A DNA stretch of 64,000 bases from positions 1 through 64,000 of the forward strand of contig ONHZ01000053.1 in the NCBI GenBank assembly GCA_900317755.1, given 5' to 3'. Positions 1-7,831 of the stretch are shown one piece after another; within the stretch, counting starts at the first letter, position 1, and every line of letters starts with the position of its first letter. The DNA is from an uncultured Lachnospiraceae bacterium (GTDB lineage: Bacteria; Bacillota; Clostridia; Lachnospirales; Lachnospiraceae). The translations under genes were made by a program, and so were the position numbers. The notes beneath the pieces were generated by a model. It saw only the letters and a program-made list of their open reading frames with translations. It ran no database searches and had not been told where the DNA came from.

Positions 1-99
1 ATCGTGGCATGTCGTCAGGGCACATGAGAATGCTGCTATGCAGCATAGTGCCCTTCCTCGGATTCGTTAAGCAACGAGTAAAATCAATGCGTTTTCTTA
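1..99. repeat. Foldback repeat, copy A (left part outside window)
   Basis: The right half of an element that recurs at 17983-18259 and 24040-24295. Seen here are the 3' strand of the first core hairpin (1-8), the second core hairpin (AGGGCAC at 17-23 pairing with GTGCCCT at 48-54, with an inner ATGCTGC/GCAGCAT stem) and the right strand of the closing stem (60-75). From 1 to about 96 it is nearly identical to copy C. Its left arm lies outside the window, so full pairing cannot be shown. Confidence 0.8.
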
Positions 100-153
100 G
101 ATAGTTTTAGTCTTCTCGCGCTCTGTTTAAGAAAAAAACTATAAAAGCTTTCG

Positions 154-227
154 TGTGGATGAAGGGATTCGAACCCTCGGCCTCCAGAGTCGGAGTCTGG
201 CGCTCTATCCAGCTGGGCTACATCCAC
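154..227 (-). tRNA. tRNA-Arg (anticodon CCG)
   Basis: A complete cloverleaf on the minus strand. The acceptor stem is GTGGATG with CATCCAC and discriminator A. The anticodon stem CCAGA/TCTGG encloses the loop CTCCGAC, which reads anticodon CCG for the codon CGG. The TTCGAAT loop is present. The 3' CCA is not encoded. A consensus-like promoter lies 30-58 bases upstream. Confidence 0.95.
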
Positions 228-256
228 AGGTACGGAAAGTGCCGTTCAAGTTCAAT

Positions 257-285
257 ATATTACCAAATTATTTCATTTATATCAA
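257..285 (-). promoter_or_regulatory. Predicted promoter of tRNA-Arg
   Basis: On the minus strand, TTGATA (280-285), a 17-base spacer and TAATAT (257-262) match a sigma-70-type promoter. It is placed correctly for the tRNA that starts at 227. Confidence 0.65.
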
Positions 286-306
286 GAAGGGAAGCAAAAT
301 CACAAA

Positions 307-831
307 TTATTCAGAAATGCCGGGAAGTTTCATGATTTCATCAACAATAGCAGGTATGTCCCCGCTGTCGGTGTTGACGGTGAAGTCCTTTGCCTTTTCA
401 TAAAGCGGAGCACGTTCATCCATGAGTTCCTTTATGCCTTCAACTGAATGGCGGTTTTTTAGAAGCGGACGGTTCTCATCGTCCTTTGTGCGCTCGTATG
501 TAATTTCAGGATTGGAATAAAGCAGGATGACCGTCCCGCTTTTCTTCATGAACTCAATATTCTTTTCAGATTTGATGGCTCCGCCGCCAAGAGATACTAC
601 AAATGAAATGCCCTGTTCCTCATAGATAGACAATTTTTCTATGAGTTCTGATTCCATCTGACGGAATGCCTCTTCGCCTTCCCGCTCAAAGATATCTGCA
701 ATAGAGCATTCATTGTCTCGGACAATTTCCTCATCCGTATCGATAAATGATTTGTGAAGCCTTTCAGCAAGCGCCTTTCCAACAGTGGTCTTGCCTGAAG
801 CCATAAAGCCTGTCAAATAGATATTTCCCAT
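307..831 (-). CDS. aroK: Shikimate kinase
   Basis: Phosphorylates shikimate at the 3-hydroxyl with ATP, the fifth step of chorismate and aromatic amino acid synthesis, in the cytoplasm. The 174-residue length is normal for the family. The Walker A loop GFMASGKTT is at residues 8-16, followed by an FIDTDEEI segment whose aspartate should bind shikimate. A GGGA turn and the RPLL lid segment are also present. aroD lies 76 bases upstream on the same strand, so two shikimate-pathway genes are adjacent. A short GCCTC/GAGGC hairpin sits between them. aroK reads toward tRNA-Arg. Confidence 0.95.
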   Translation of the reverse strand: MGNIYLTGFMASGKTTVGKALAERLHKSFIDTDEEIVRDNECSIADIFEREGEEAFRQMESELIEKLSIYEEQGISFVVSLGGGAIKSEKNIEFMKKSGTVILLYSNPEITYERTKDDENRPLLKNRHSVEGIKELMDERAPLYEKAKDFTVNTDSGDIPAIVDEIMKLPGISE

Positions 832-907
832 AAATTAATTTCCTACTAATAAGCCTCTTGCACTGAGGCTCACCCTTGATCAAATCGAATAATACTGCCA
901 GAAAATT

Positions 908-1681
908 TCACTTATTTCTGTATCTGTGAATCATCTCAAGAGAATCCTTTAAATCTGCAAGTGACAGCTGCCCCGGAGCAGAAGCCTGTGCCAAAGAAGC
1001 AAAGCTTAGAGCTGAGCCGAAGAATTCCCCTGAAATCCTTGAAAGCATGCCCTTCTCTCCCATTGACATCGTAATAATGGGCGTATCTGGAAAATCGCTG
1101 TGGAATTCATCTGTTACAGAAAGAAGATTTAAGAGATCCTTATTGTCATTCGGCATCACAGCAAGCTTTACGATTTCACTTCCGGCAGTAGCCATTCTGT
1201 ATAATAAATGATGCATGACTTCCATATCGGGAGTACCGGAAAAATCATGATGTGATGCGATGATCTTCTGTCCCTTAGCATGGATTTTCTTTATGATGCT
1301 TCTATTCTCAGAAAAGGTACAGTATTCAAAATCAAGTAAATCTGCCTTCCCGCTTGATGCAACAAAATCTAAAAATTCAAGAGCATCGCGTTCCGTCCCG
1401 TCAAACTCTCCACCCTGCATTTTGGAACGAAGTGTCACGATAAAGACCTTGTCCTTAAGAATCTCTGCCGAATCTGAAAGAATATCCGATACACGCTCAG
1501 CATCAAATCCATTTGCAGTAAGGATTGGAAAATAATCCGCTCTCCACTCGACAACATCAGCAATAGATTCTGCGGCTTCTACCATACCTTCATTTACTTC
1601 TTCTACAGTTGCTCCCATCACAGGAACTGCCATCAGCGGCGGTGCCGCATCAAATTTTTTACCTTTTATTTCAAAAGACAT
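908..1681 (-). CDS. aroD: Type I 3-dehydroquinate dehydratase
   Basis: Dehydrates 3-dehydroquinate to 3-dehydroshikimate through a Schiff base, the step two before AroK. With the chosen start the protein has 257 residues. The substrate-binding EWRADYF segment is near residue 45, the catalytic histidine lies in ASHHDFSGTPD near residue 144, and the Schiff-base lysine is in VKLAVMP near 172. The open frame extends four codons upstream to a TTG, but the ATG at 1681 has GGAG seven bases before it, so I chose the ATG. Confidence 0.95.
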   Translation of the reverse strand: MSFEIKGKKFDAAPPLMAVPVMGATVEEVNEGMVEAAESIADVVEWRADYFPILTANGFDAERVSDILSDSAEILKDKVFIVTLRSKMQGGEFDGTERDALEFLDFVASSGKADLLDFEYCTFSENRSIIKKIHAKGQKIIASHHDFSGTPDMEVMHHLLYRMATAGSEIVKLAVMPNDNKDLLNLLSVTDEFHSDFPDTPIITMSMGEKGMLSRISGEFFGSALSFASLAQASAPGQLSLADLKDSLEMIHRYRNK

Positions 1682-1707
1682 GTATTTCTCCAATCAATAA
1701 AATTATA

Positions 1708-3849
1708 TCACTTCTGATAGTATTTTGCCGCATTCCTGAAATATGGCATCAGATTTTTCTTATTATCCGCATTCTTGATTTCATCTGAATGCTTGATAAT
1801 GAAAGCCTTCAGTTTTTTCATGTAGTCATCGTATGAAATTTCACCTTCTGCTACGCCTGAAAGGCCCTTTTCCCAGCTTGCTGTAAGACTTGGATTAAGC
1901 AGTGAATGAATGGAAAGTGCCACACAGTCTGTCACCATCTCGCCTAAAAGCGTCGGCGTCAGCACCTGTGTCTTTTTATTAAGTGACAGATATTTATTTT
2001 TTGTCACGAGCTTATTTAATATGTCCGCACGCGTCGCAGAAGTGCCGATTCCCTGAGACTTGATCTGTTCCCTTAGGCTCTCGTCCTCAATCAGGTTTCC
2101 TGCATTTTCCATCGCAAGAATCATAGAGCCTGTCGTATATCTCGCAGGCGGCTTAGTCTCGCCTTCCTTAATGGAAAATCCGGAAACATTTAATTCCTGT
2201 CCTTTTTTCAGCTTCATCAGAAATTCTGACATCGATTTTGAAACAGCCTCTTCATCACCTGAAGAACTTGCTGCATCATTTTCCGAATCGGGAGTAGTCT
2301 CTGAAGTCTTCCCAGCGGATGCCACACTTCCCTGAGCAGCAGCCTTTTTTCTTCTGAAAGAATAATGCATTACTTTCATATAACCTTCATCGACAAGCTC
2401 CTTCGTGTTGGAAAAGAAGCTTTCCGTTTTTATCTCAAAAGTAATCACAAGCTTCTCATAAACTGCAGGCGGATAAAAAATTGCAAGAAACCTTCTCACG
2501 ATTGCCTCATAGACATTGATCGATGTCCTGTCAAGACTCTTTATTGCGGAAAAGCCCTGCCCTGTAGGAATAATCGCATAGTGGTCTGTAATCCTGCTGT
2601 CATCAGTATAATGCGTTTTTTCTATGCCCTTATAGAGCCCTTTTGAGAGAATCTCCTCACAGAATGGCTTCATGCCTGGAATGCCGCCTGCAAGGCCTTT
2701 GATATTCTTATCAATTTCCTTTGCAATGGCAGTTGAAAGCACCCTCGCATCAGTTCTTGGGTACGTCACAAGCCGTTTTTCATAAAGGTCCTGAATGATT
2801 TTCAGTGTCTCCTCCGGAGAAATCTTGAACATCTTTGAAGCATCAGACTGTATTTCAGCAAGGTTATAAAGAAGCGGAGCGTTTTTCTTTTCCTTCTTTT
2901 TAGTAATGTTTTCCACTGTACATTTTAATGTACTATTATCAGCATCACCACTTAAAGCCTTAGAATTAACTTTCCCATCCTCATTTACAGTTAGATTTTC
3001 AGCAGGCTCATCTGAAACAAAAGAAATAAGCCCTAAAGCATCCGCCTTTTCCTTAAATCCATTCTCTTTATAAAGAAGCGGGGAGTTCTCATATTTTGAA
3101 CCGGAAACCGCCCTCCACTCAGCATCCAGAGGAGTATTTGGCGTCTCGATTCCAGCAATCACCCTGTAGAATGGCGTCTTTGTAAAAGACCTGATTTCCC
3201 TCTCACGCTTTACGACCATTCCAAGCACACAGGTCATCACACGGCCTACTGAAACCACGCAGTATTTCTCATGAAGAAAGGATGCCATGTCATTTCCATA
3301 ACGGATCGTAAGAAGCCTGGAAAAATTTATTCCCATGAGGTAATCTTCAATCGCACGAAGATAAGCACTGTCTGAAAGAGCATCATATTCTGAAAGTGCC
3401 TTTGCTTCTCGAACACCTCTCTTGATCTCATCCTCAGTCTGTGAGTTGATCCATACACGCCGCTCGTCCTTGTCATGAACGCCTGCCTCCGTACGAACAA
3501 GCCGATATATATATTCTCCCTCACGTCCGGAGTCGGTGCATACATAGATGCGTGTCACGTCTTCCCGGTTCAGAAGTCCCTTTACGATTTCAAACTGCTT
3601 CTTGCCGGATTCGATGACCTCATATTTATATTTTTCAGGAATAAACGGCAGCGTATCCATCCGCCATTTTTTCAGATTCTCATCATATTTTTCAGGATAG
3701 GCCATCGTAACCAGATGACCAAAACACCAGGTCACTACAGTATGTTCACTCTCCTGGAAGCCCTCATATTTTTTCATCGGCTCATTCATACACTCAGCAA
3801 ACTGTCTTGCCACCGATGGTTTTTCTGCTATAAATAAATATTTTCCCAA
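1708..3849 (-). CDS. topB: DNA topoisomerase III (type IA)
   Basis: A single-strand-cutting topoisomerase that resolves replication and recombination intermediates. The N-terminal TOPRIM domain begins with FIAEKPSVARQF (about residues 6-17) and includes the acidic segment around CTDSGREGEYIYRL. The catalytic tyrosine lies in RLVTYPRTDAR in the central gate region. The C-terminal part contains GIGTSATRADI, typical of the family. At 713 residues it ends soon after the catalytic core and has no Cys-rich zinc ribbons. A low-complexity Ser/Glu/Ala-rich insert of about 45 residues lies near residues 510-555. It is co-directional with aroD, 26 bases away. Confidence 0.95.
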   Translation of the reverse strand: MGKYLFIAEKPSVARQFAECMNEPMKKYEGFQESEHTVVTWCFGHLVTMAYPEKYDENLKKWRMDTLPFIPEKYKYEVIESGKKQFEIVKGLLNREDVTRIYVCTDSGREGEYIYRLVRTEAGVHDKDERRVWINSQTEDEIKRGVREAKALSEYDALSDSAYLRAIEDYLMGINFSRLLTIRYGNDMASFLHEKYCVVSVGRVMTCVLGMVVKREREIRSFTKTPFYRVIAGIETPNTPLDAEWRAVSGSKYENSPLLYKENGFKEKADALGLISFVSDEPAENLTVNEDGKVNSKALSGDADNSTLKCTVENITKKKEKKNAPLLYNLAEIQSDASKMFKISPEETLKIIQDLYEKRLVTYPRTDARVLSTAIAKEIDKNIKGLAGGIPGMKPFCEEILSKGLYKGIEKTHYTDDSRITDHYAIIPTGQGFSAIKSLDRTSINVYEAIVRRFLAIFYPPAVYEKLVITFEIKTESFFSNTKELVDEGYMKVMHYSFRRKKAAAQGSVASAGKTSETTPDSENDAASSSGDEEAVSKSMSEFLMKLKKGQELNVSGFSIKEGETKPPARYTTGSMILAMENAGNLIEDESLREQIKSQGIGTSATRADILNKLVTKNKYLSLNKKTQVLTPTLLGEMVTDCVALSIHSLLNPSLTASWEKGLSGVAEGEISYDDYMKKLKAFIIKHSDEIKNADNKKNLMPYFRNAAKYYQK

Positions 3850-3987
3850 AATCTGCCCTTAATATCAAAAATGTGATGTCACAAAATGAATTTGCCATAC
3901 CATGCAGGCATGAATGGCAAACCCACTTCGTTCCTTGACATCACATTATCTCATTGTTTCTTTCAAAAATCAAAGAATATCTATTAT

Positions 3988-5088
3988 TCAGAAATACCTT
4001 CCATTGCGGACCATATCCGACTTCATCCTTGTGGCTGCCCTGGCATATTTTTCATTCGCTTCATTCATCATACGAATCAGCTCTTCAGTTGGCGTCCTTT
4101 TGTCTAGCTCAATGAATACCATCCCATAGGCTCTGAAGCACTCTCCCTGGTCTAAAAAATTTCCCCATACGCACTGTCCCGCTGTCCTGAAGAAAATCTT
4201 CTTGGCTAAATAATCGTCTTCATCAGGCTTTTTAGATTTCTTCATCTTCTGTAATAATATCTTTCTCATTATTTCAGGAAAAGAATTAAGTACCCTGTCT
4301 TTTCTTGTGTCATCCAATGACCCTAGAAGTGAGAGAATAAACTGATTATTCCTGTTTGCTAATGATCTTGCAATTTCTTCGTCAGTAAGTGAATCAATAA
4401 TGATTTCAAAAAATCTGTCAGCAAGGTATCTGTGCTTTGCCATGTCCATTTTTGACGCATCCTTCCATTCCTCACTGCTTACTGCCGCAACCTCCCTGTC
4501 AAAACTTTTCAGTCTTTCCATGATATGCATGTCCTTTTCATCAGGCGTCATATCCCTCTTCACTGGAGCCTGATAAAAGGAAGGCTTGGAATAATCATAT
4601 AATGGCCGCTTTTCATCCTGCTTCATAGTACCTTTGTACCTGTCTGGGACAATTTTTATATCATCAAGCTCATATGGAAGAACATAAAAAATATCCTGCT
4701 GGTACATACGATATCCATCTCTGGCAGCAGCAAAATTTAGAAACACGCCATTTGAAATAAATATAAATACAATCGCATTTTCCGGTGCCATCTTATTTTT
4801 CACAATATATGAAGCAAGAAGCATGTATTTCTTATCATGTTCATCCGATGAGAAATAAAAATAAAGTGCCTTGTCAAAATAATTTTTCAATTCACCTGCC
4901 ATTTTTTCTGCCTGCGAGATTGCAAGTTTAATATTCTGATATTCTCGCATCCCAAAGAAATTATTGAGAAAATCATATGCCCTGATCAGCCTGCCTTTAA
5001 TCTTCTCCTCTTTTTCTGGATGCTCCTTTAATTCCTCCCTTAAATCATTACACACATCCCTTAACACGTGATAAAAATACTCCTTCAT
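3988..5088 (-). CDS. Uncharacterised protein, 366 residues
   Basis: I do not recognise the family. The protein is soluble-looking, charged and probably mostly helical. A short hydrophobic stretch (AIVFIFISNGVFLNFAAA) lies near residues 105-122 and a lysine-rich segment (MKKSKKPDEDD) near 280. It has no signal peptide. Its start overlaps the stop of the upstream 162-residue gene by four bases (ATGA), which indicates translational coupling, so the two products probably act together. No catalytic motif is visible. Confidence 0.85.
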   Translation of the reverse strand: MKEYFYHVLRDVCNDLREELKEHPEKEEKIKGRLIRAYDFLNNFFGMREYQNIKLAISQAEKMAGELKNYFDKALYFYFSSDEHDKKYMLLASYIVKNKMAPENAIVFIFISNGVFLNFAAARDGYRMYQQDIFYVLPYELDDIKIVPDRYKGTMKQDEKRPLYDYSKPSFYQAPVKRDMTPDEKDMHIMERLKSFDREVAAVSSEEWKDASKMDMAKHRYLADRFFEIIIDSLTDEEIARSLANRNNQFILSLLGSLDDTRKDRVLNSFPEIMRKILLQKMKKSKKPDEDDYLAKKIFFRTAGQCVWGNFLDQGECFRAYGMVFIELDKRTPTEELIRMMNEANEKYARAATRMKSDMVRNGRYF

Positions 5089-5573
5089 TTGCTTCCCTCC
5101 TCTGGAAAAAAATCTCTCATGCTTCTAAGAAAATATTCCTCACTGCAGGCTTGTCCTGAGCCAATATAGCAAAGTCCCTTTATCATCATAAGCCGCCTTA
5201 AAGCCTCAAAGCCAGTGACGCCATCTGCAAAATATTTTTGAAGCCCATCCTTCAGTGCTTCCTCCACATCAATGCTCCAATTTGTTCTGTTAACATAGGT
5301 CACCTTGTCAAGAAGATGGATGAATACCTGTCCAAACTCCGTATCATCAGCAATGCTCTTCTTCTCTGAATAAATACCATTGCCTCCGCTTTTGTCATTT
5401 AATCTCTTCAGTTTTTTAAGAAATAAATATTCATCGTTCAGGATTTCCTCCGCACTTTCAGGCGTCAGGTTTCCATCAAAACCATGATACGCGATATATG
5501 CCTTTGCCATGTCCCTTTCAGCATCCAGTATTCTGTAATCAGCATAATAGGTTAATTTCTGATTATTTTTCAT
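5085..5573 (-). CDS. Uncharacterised protein, 162 residues
   Basis: Not recognised. It is an acidic, apparently soluble protein without a signal peptide or membrane segment. The middle contains a Ser/Gly-rich turn (NDKSGGNGIYSEKKS) between predicted helical blocks, and the C-terminus has two cysteines (GLCYIGSGQACSEEY). It overlaps the 366-residue gene downstream by four bases. A terminator-like hairpin separates it from the acidic gene upstream, so it may have its own promoter or depend on read-through. Confidence 0.8.
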   Translation of the reverse strand: MKNNQKLTYYADYRILDAERDMAKAYIAYHGFDGNLTPESAEEILNDEYLFLKKLKRLNDKSGGNGIYSEKKSIADDTEFGQVFIHLLDKVTYVNRTNWSIDVEEALKDGLQKYFADGVTGFEALRRLMMIKGLCYIGSGQACSEEYFLRSMRDFFPEEGSK

Positions 5574-5596
5574 CAGCTTTACCTCAATTTCAAATT

Positions 5597-5638
5597 AGAA
5601 AAAAGCCGCTGCCATTTCTGCAAAAAATATGGCAGCGA
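5597..5638 (-). terminator. Intrinsic terminator after the acidic protein gene
   Basis: On the minus strand a CGCTGCCAT/ATGGCAGCG stem with a 13-base loop is followed by GC and a run of six T. It lies just after the stop at 5650 and before the 162-residue gene, so it could act as a partial terminator inside the cluster. Confidence 0.7.
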
Positions 5639-5649
5639 CACAATATTAT

Positions 5650-6381
5650 TTATAGCGATTCAGGAATTGCACCTTCCTCGAAAAGAAGCGCGGCATCCTT
5701 CTTTGCCTCATCCTGCGAATATACTGTCTTATCAAGCTCCTTAGCTATTTCCTTCGGCGTCATCTGATATACTGGTGATTCTGAATCATCATCTTCTTCA
5801 CTTTCTTCCTCATCCCAGTCTTCATCATCATATTCCTCTTCAAAATCAGTAAATTCCATGTCATCCTCCTCTTCATCCTTTTTCTTTTTTTCTTCACAGA
5901 CCTTGTCCCAGATATTGTTCTTCTTCGGGCCATCAGAAAGCTGCCTTAAGATATTGCCCTCATCAGTAATAAGATAAAATAAATCTGGATTTGTATGCTT
6001 TAATGCAAGAACGCCTTTCTGGCCGATTACCCCTCTTACCTGCATACCTGCTAATTCATTATCATCAGAAATATAAATATATTCTTTTTCCTTCAGGGCG
6101 ATCAGGTTCTCATTCGTAAAAATCTCCCCGTCTCTTTTATTGATGCTGTTTCTAAGCATCCTCTGTGCCGGAGTATCATGTGGCTTCTTTTCATTTCCAC
6201 TGAAGGAATCCCATAGAATTTTTCCCGCATCACTAAGCAGAAAAGTATTCCATTCCTTATGCTCTGCAAAGACAAGCGCAATAGCAGCCAGAAAAATCGT
6301 CTGATTCTTTGTAAGACCCTTGATCGTGTTGATCCCCTCTAAATACTTACCGTCATCATATGTCTCTGAAATTGCTTCCAT
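5650..6381 (-). CDS. Acidic protein with a ClpX-like C-terminal segment
   Basis: Function unknown, 243 residues. Residues from about 165 to 205 are almost entirely Asp and Glu, preceded by a lysine-rich stretch. The last 35 residues (TPKEIAKELDKTV, then SQDEAKK) closely resemble the linker that precedes the ATPase domain of ClpX-type AAA+ proteins (TPKEI, LD.YVIGQ.EAKK). No Walker motifs follow, and the frame stops 12 residues after EAKK. The start has a strong AGGGGAG site seven bases upstream. It may be a shortened relative of a longer AAA+ protein or an adaptor that copies this linker. It is the first gene of a three-gene unknown cluster. Confidence 0.8.
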   Translation of the reverse strand: MEAISETYDDGKYLEGINTIKGLTKNQTIFLAAIALVFAEHKEWNTFLLSDAGKILWDSFSGNEKKPHDTPAQRMLRNSINKRDGEIFTNENLIALKEKEYIYISDDNELAGMQVRGVIGQKGVLALKHTNPDLFYLITDEGNILRQLSDGPKKNNIWDKVCEEKKKKDEEEDDMEFTDFEEEYDDEDWDEEESEEDDDSESPVYQMTPKEIAKELDKTVYSQDEAKKDAALLFEEGAIPESL

Positions 6382-6469
6382 GATGTGTCTCCCCTTTCTT
6401 TTCAGAACCTAGAAAATTAATGTCTTTATCTATTTATATGCTTTTACATGAGAAAATCTTTCAATAAAA

Positions 6470-6511
6470 ATAAAAAAATGCAGAAGATTCGCGAAAGCAT
6501 CTCCTGCATTA
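6470..6511 (-). terminator. Intrinsic terminator of asd
   Basis: A minus-strand stem (AATGCAG, one mismatch, AGAT paired with ATCT and CTGCATT) is followed by TTTTTTTATTTTT. It lies 55 bases after the asd stop. Confidence 0.8.
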
Positions 6512-6565
6512 TTATCGTTATTATGACAATATTTTCTTTCACATAAGCCTGAAAATCACAAAGGC

Positions 6566-7648
6566 TTATTTCTTCTCGATATACTTCTCAGCTACCAGAA
6601 GCTCTGCGCAGAGAACTCCGCCGCCTGCTGCACCACGAACTGTGTTGTGTGAGAGACCTACGAACTTCCAGTCGAAAAGCTTGTCCTTTCTGAGACGACC
6701 GATGGAAACGCCATAGCCGTTCTCATAATTCACATCAAGATTGATCTGAGGTCTGTCATCATCCTCAAGATACTGGATGAAATGCTTTGGAGCTGATGGA
6801 AGCTTGAGCTCCTGTGGCTTACCCTTGAACTCTCTAAGTGCCTGGATCAGCTCCTTCTTTGAAGCATCCTTGCGGAGATTCAAAAATACAGTAGCTGTAT
6901 GTCCATAGAGGACAGGTACTCTGATGCACTGTGAAGTGATAATCATATTGTCTGCAGGAACGATTTCGCCCTTCTTAACTTTTCCAAATACACGAAGAGG
7001 CTCTTTTTCAGACTTCTCTTCCTCGCCTGAAATGAATGGAATGATGTTTCCTTCCATCTCCGGCCATTCCTTGAAATTCTTGCCTGCGCCTGAGATTGCC
7101 TGGTATGTGGAAACAACTACCTCGTAAGGCTTAAATTCCTTCCATGCAGCAAGTACAGGTGTGTAGGACTGAATTGAGCAGTTCGGCTTTACAGCGATGA
7201 AGCCACGCTTTGTGCCGAGACGCTTTCTCTGGTAAGGGATGACTTCAAGGTGCTCCGGATTAATTTCAGGAATAACCATAGGTACATCAGGTGTCCAGCG
7301 GTGAGCACTGTTGTTTGATACGACAGGTGTCTCTGTCTTTGCGTATTTCTCTTCAAGCTCCTTGATCTCGTCCTTGCTCATAGCAAGTGCTGAAAATACG
7401 AAATCAACGTCCTTTGTAACACCTTCGACATCCATAACATCTTTGACAACGATGTTCTTTACGCTTTCAGGAATAGGTGTGTCCATCTTCCATCTGCCCT
7501 CAACAGCCTCTTCATATGTGCGACCTGCACTTCTAGGTGATGCTGCGATTGTCGTGACATTGAACCAGGGATGATTCTCAAGTAATGCGATGAAACGCTG
7601 GCCAACCATTCCTGTTCCGCCTAAAATACCTACGTTAAACTTTTCCAT
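6566..7648 (-). CDS. asd: Aspartate-semialdehyde dehydrogenase
   Basis: Reduces aspartyl phosphate to aspartate semialdehyde with NADPH, the branch-point reaction leading to lysine and diaminopimelate, threonine and methionine. The nucleotide-binding GGTGMVG is at residues 10-16 and the catalytic cysteine is Cys157 in KPNCSIQ. The ALLENHPWF segment after the dinucleotide fold and the 360-residue length fit the archaeal/fungal-type subfamily found in many Clostridia. AGGAG precedes the ATG. The gene has its own promoter and terminator, and is far from lysC and hom (45-48 kb), which supply its substrate and use its product. Confidence 0.96.
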   Translation of the reverse strand: MEKFNVGILGGTGMVGQRFIALLENHPWFNVTTIAASPRSAGRTYEEAVEGRWKMDTPIPESVKNIVVKDVMDVEGVTKDVDFVFSALAMSKDEIKELEEKYAKTETPVVSNNSAHRWTPDVPMVIPEINPEHLEVIPYQRKRLGTKRGFIAVKPNCSIQSYTPVLAAWKEFKPYEVVVSTYQAISGAGKNFKEWPEMEGNIIPFISGEEEKSEKEPLRVFGKVKKGEIVPADNMIITSQCIRVPVLYGHTATVFLNLRKDASKKELIQALREFKGKPQELKLPSAPKHFIQYLEDDDRPQINLDVNYENGYGVSIGRLRKDKLFDWKFVGLSHNTVRGAAGGGVLCAELLVAEKYIEKK

Positions 7649-7700
7649 GACCTTCTCCTAAATTCCTCACTTTCTATAATTGAAAGCTGATATTTCTCTA

Positions 7701-7728
7701 ATAATAAGTAAAATAAAATTTATGTCAA
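7701..7728 (-). promoter_or_regulatory. Predicted promoter of asd
   Basis: On the minus strand a perfect TTGACA (7723-7728), a 16-base spacer and TATTAT (7701-7706) lie about 50 bases before the asd start. The rest of the gap from 7649 to 7831 is AT-rich and shows nothing else. Confidence 0.75.
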
Positions 7729-7831
7729 TGCAAAATTTTCATATTTTACACACGAATTTTGATAAAATCTATTGCAAACTCACAAGATTTGTAAGAATTT
7801 ATCTTCAATACATCAAAGATTCTAACATTTA

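Noticed and set aside
153-403. Short plus-strand frames across tRNA-Arg and aroK
   Set aside because: They are translations of the antisense of the tRNA and of aroK.
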